From Kribbella pittospori (lineage in GTDB: Bacteria; Actinomycetota; Actinomycetes; Propionibacteriales; Kribbellaceae): a DNA stretch of 64,000 nucleotides. Shown here piece after piece: positions 63,840-64,000 of the stretch (position 1 is the first letter of the stretch; each line of letters starts with the position of its first letter). The position numbers and the translations under genes were made by a program. The notes beneath the pieces are model-generated. The model made no database searches, was not told where the DNA came from, and was given only the letters and a program-made list of their open reading frames with translations. Where the stretch lies: positions 471,003 through 535,002 of the forward strand of contig NZ_SJKB01000006.1 in NCBI RefSeq assembly GCF_004331465.1. Direction: 5' to 3'.

Positions 63840-63905
63840 GCGAAAAACCCGAACGGCTACAGGTGCCACAGCAACACCGGCGTACCGTTCCCGGCTAACG
63901 ACTAG
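63840..63905 (+). pseudogene. Right attachment-like repeat: displaced msrA 3' end
   Basis: Codons read KNPNGYRCHSNTGVPFPAND-stop. The first 17 residues equal the MsrA end; four codons differ, all synonymous (AAG/AAA, CCC/CCG, CGC/AGG, CCC/CCG). Core 63864-63891 is identical to 57564-57591. It has no upstream gene body, so it is the stranded original or donor tail. Confidence 0.85.
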
Positions 63906-64000
63906 TGCCGCGCGTCTGAGGTCTTCTGACGGTTGGCCTTCTTAAGGATCTGGTCTGCGGTCTTGGTCCAGGCGAAGGGGTGGGATCGGTCGTTCCAGCC
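63902..64000 (-). CDS. IS630 family transposase, C-terminal end (partial)
   Basis: Open to the window edge: WNDRSHPFAWTKTADQIL, then KKANRQKTSDARH-stop, the usual end of IS630-type DDE transposases. Its stop overlaps the stop of the displaced msrA tail in the shared CTAG (63902-63905). There is no room for a normal terminal inverted repeat after the stop, so the element end is probably truncated here or lies within the repeat. Confidence 0.75.
   Translation of the reverse strand, partial: GWNDRSHPFAWTKTADQILKKANRQKTSDARH

Larger units (their letters stand above)
57564..63891. mobile_element. 6.3-kb integrative island inserted at the msrA 3' end
   Basis: Bounded by the two msrA-tail repeats. 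Contents: two plus-strand genes (AbiC/HEPN-like, zinc ribbon), a serine-recombinase relic, a Schlafen/AlbA_2-like gene with dyad repeats on both sides, and two unknown genes. AT-rich codons and words such as AATCAATG, rare outside, suggest foreign origin. No tyrosine integrase is present although the long identical core is typical of one, so the element looks non-autonomous (CIME-like) or decayed. Confidence 0.75.

Overview
The window is GC-rich, gene-dense actinobacterial chromosome. Markers are mycothiol S-conjugate amidase (mca), an F420-type (deazaflavin) reductase, DUF1707/DUF402/DUF4307 proteins, many GTG/TTG starts and several apparently leaderless genes. Gene content and style fit Kribbella or another Propionibacteriales soil actinomycete; this is my inference from gene families, not a database result. 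The order fumC - phoH - uppS - trhA - thioredoxin-domain (YyaL) gene - mca - DUF4307 - greA - metB, with insertions between members, recalls the block Rv1098c to Rv1079 of Mycobacterium tuberculosis.

Layout. 1-8 kb: an ABC ATPase, a DUF1707 protein, a class I (Fe-S) fumarase followed by a displaced second copy of its own last 13 codons, an F420 reductase, and an operon of class II fumarase, DUF402 protein and P-loop protein. 8-15.4 kb: a lysozyme-like secreted protein, PhoH, a membrane protein, UppS, TrhA, a MarR regulator and a phosphotransferase. 15.4-22 kb: a lipoprotein, two secreted metalloproteases (M28 and M4) sharing a C-terminal module and a terminator, and the YyaL-like protein. 22-26.5 kb: a peptide-use operon (M24 peptidase, APC permease, small membrane protein, M20 peptidase). 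26.5-31 kb: nitroreductase, CopD, mca, DUF4307, greA. 31-38.5 kb: drug-export genes (DrrAB-like ABC with TetR and VOC, two MFS pumps, MarR) with clear palindromic operators. 38.5-49.5 kb: hydrolase, threonine ammonia-lyase, a phosphotransferase, a three-gene ABC exporter, SDR, CPBP protease, and MarR plus MFS. 49.5-57.6 kb: hemerythrin, AI-2E transporter, an orphan glutamate-mutase reactivase (MutL/GlmL), metB, an SRPBCC/ArsR pair, yczE/yczR and msrA.

57.6-63.9 kb is an accessory island. It is bounded by two copies of the msrA 3' end exactly 6,300 bp apart. Both encode the same 17-residue tail with only synonymous differences, and they share a 28-bp identical core. Inside are an AbiC/HEPN-like gene, a zinc-ribbon gene, a 5'-truncated serine recombinase, a Schlafen/AlbA_2-type gene with a ~52-bp dyad repeat on each side, and two unrecognised genes. 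An IS630-type transposase end abuts the right copy. This looks like an integrase-less, gene-restoring integrative element with defence-like cargo and is the best candidate here for something undescribed. The fumarase 3' end shows the same kind of synonymous displaced tail with only 24 bp left between the two copies.

No rRNA, tRNA or CRISPR array was recognised. Starts were chosen from Shine-Dalgarno sites, domain boundaries, overlaps, or a -10 hexamer close to the start codon.
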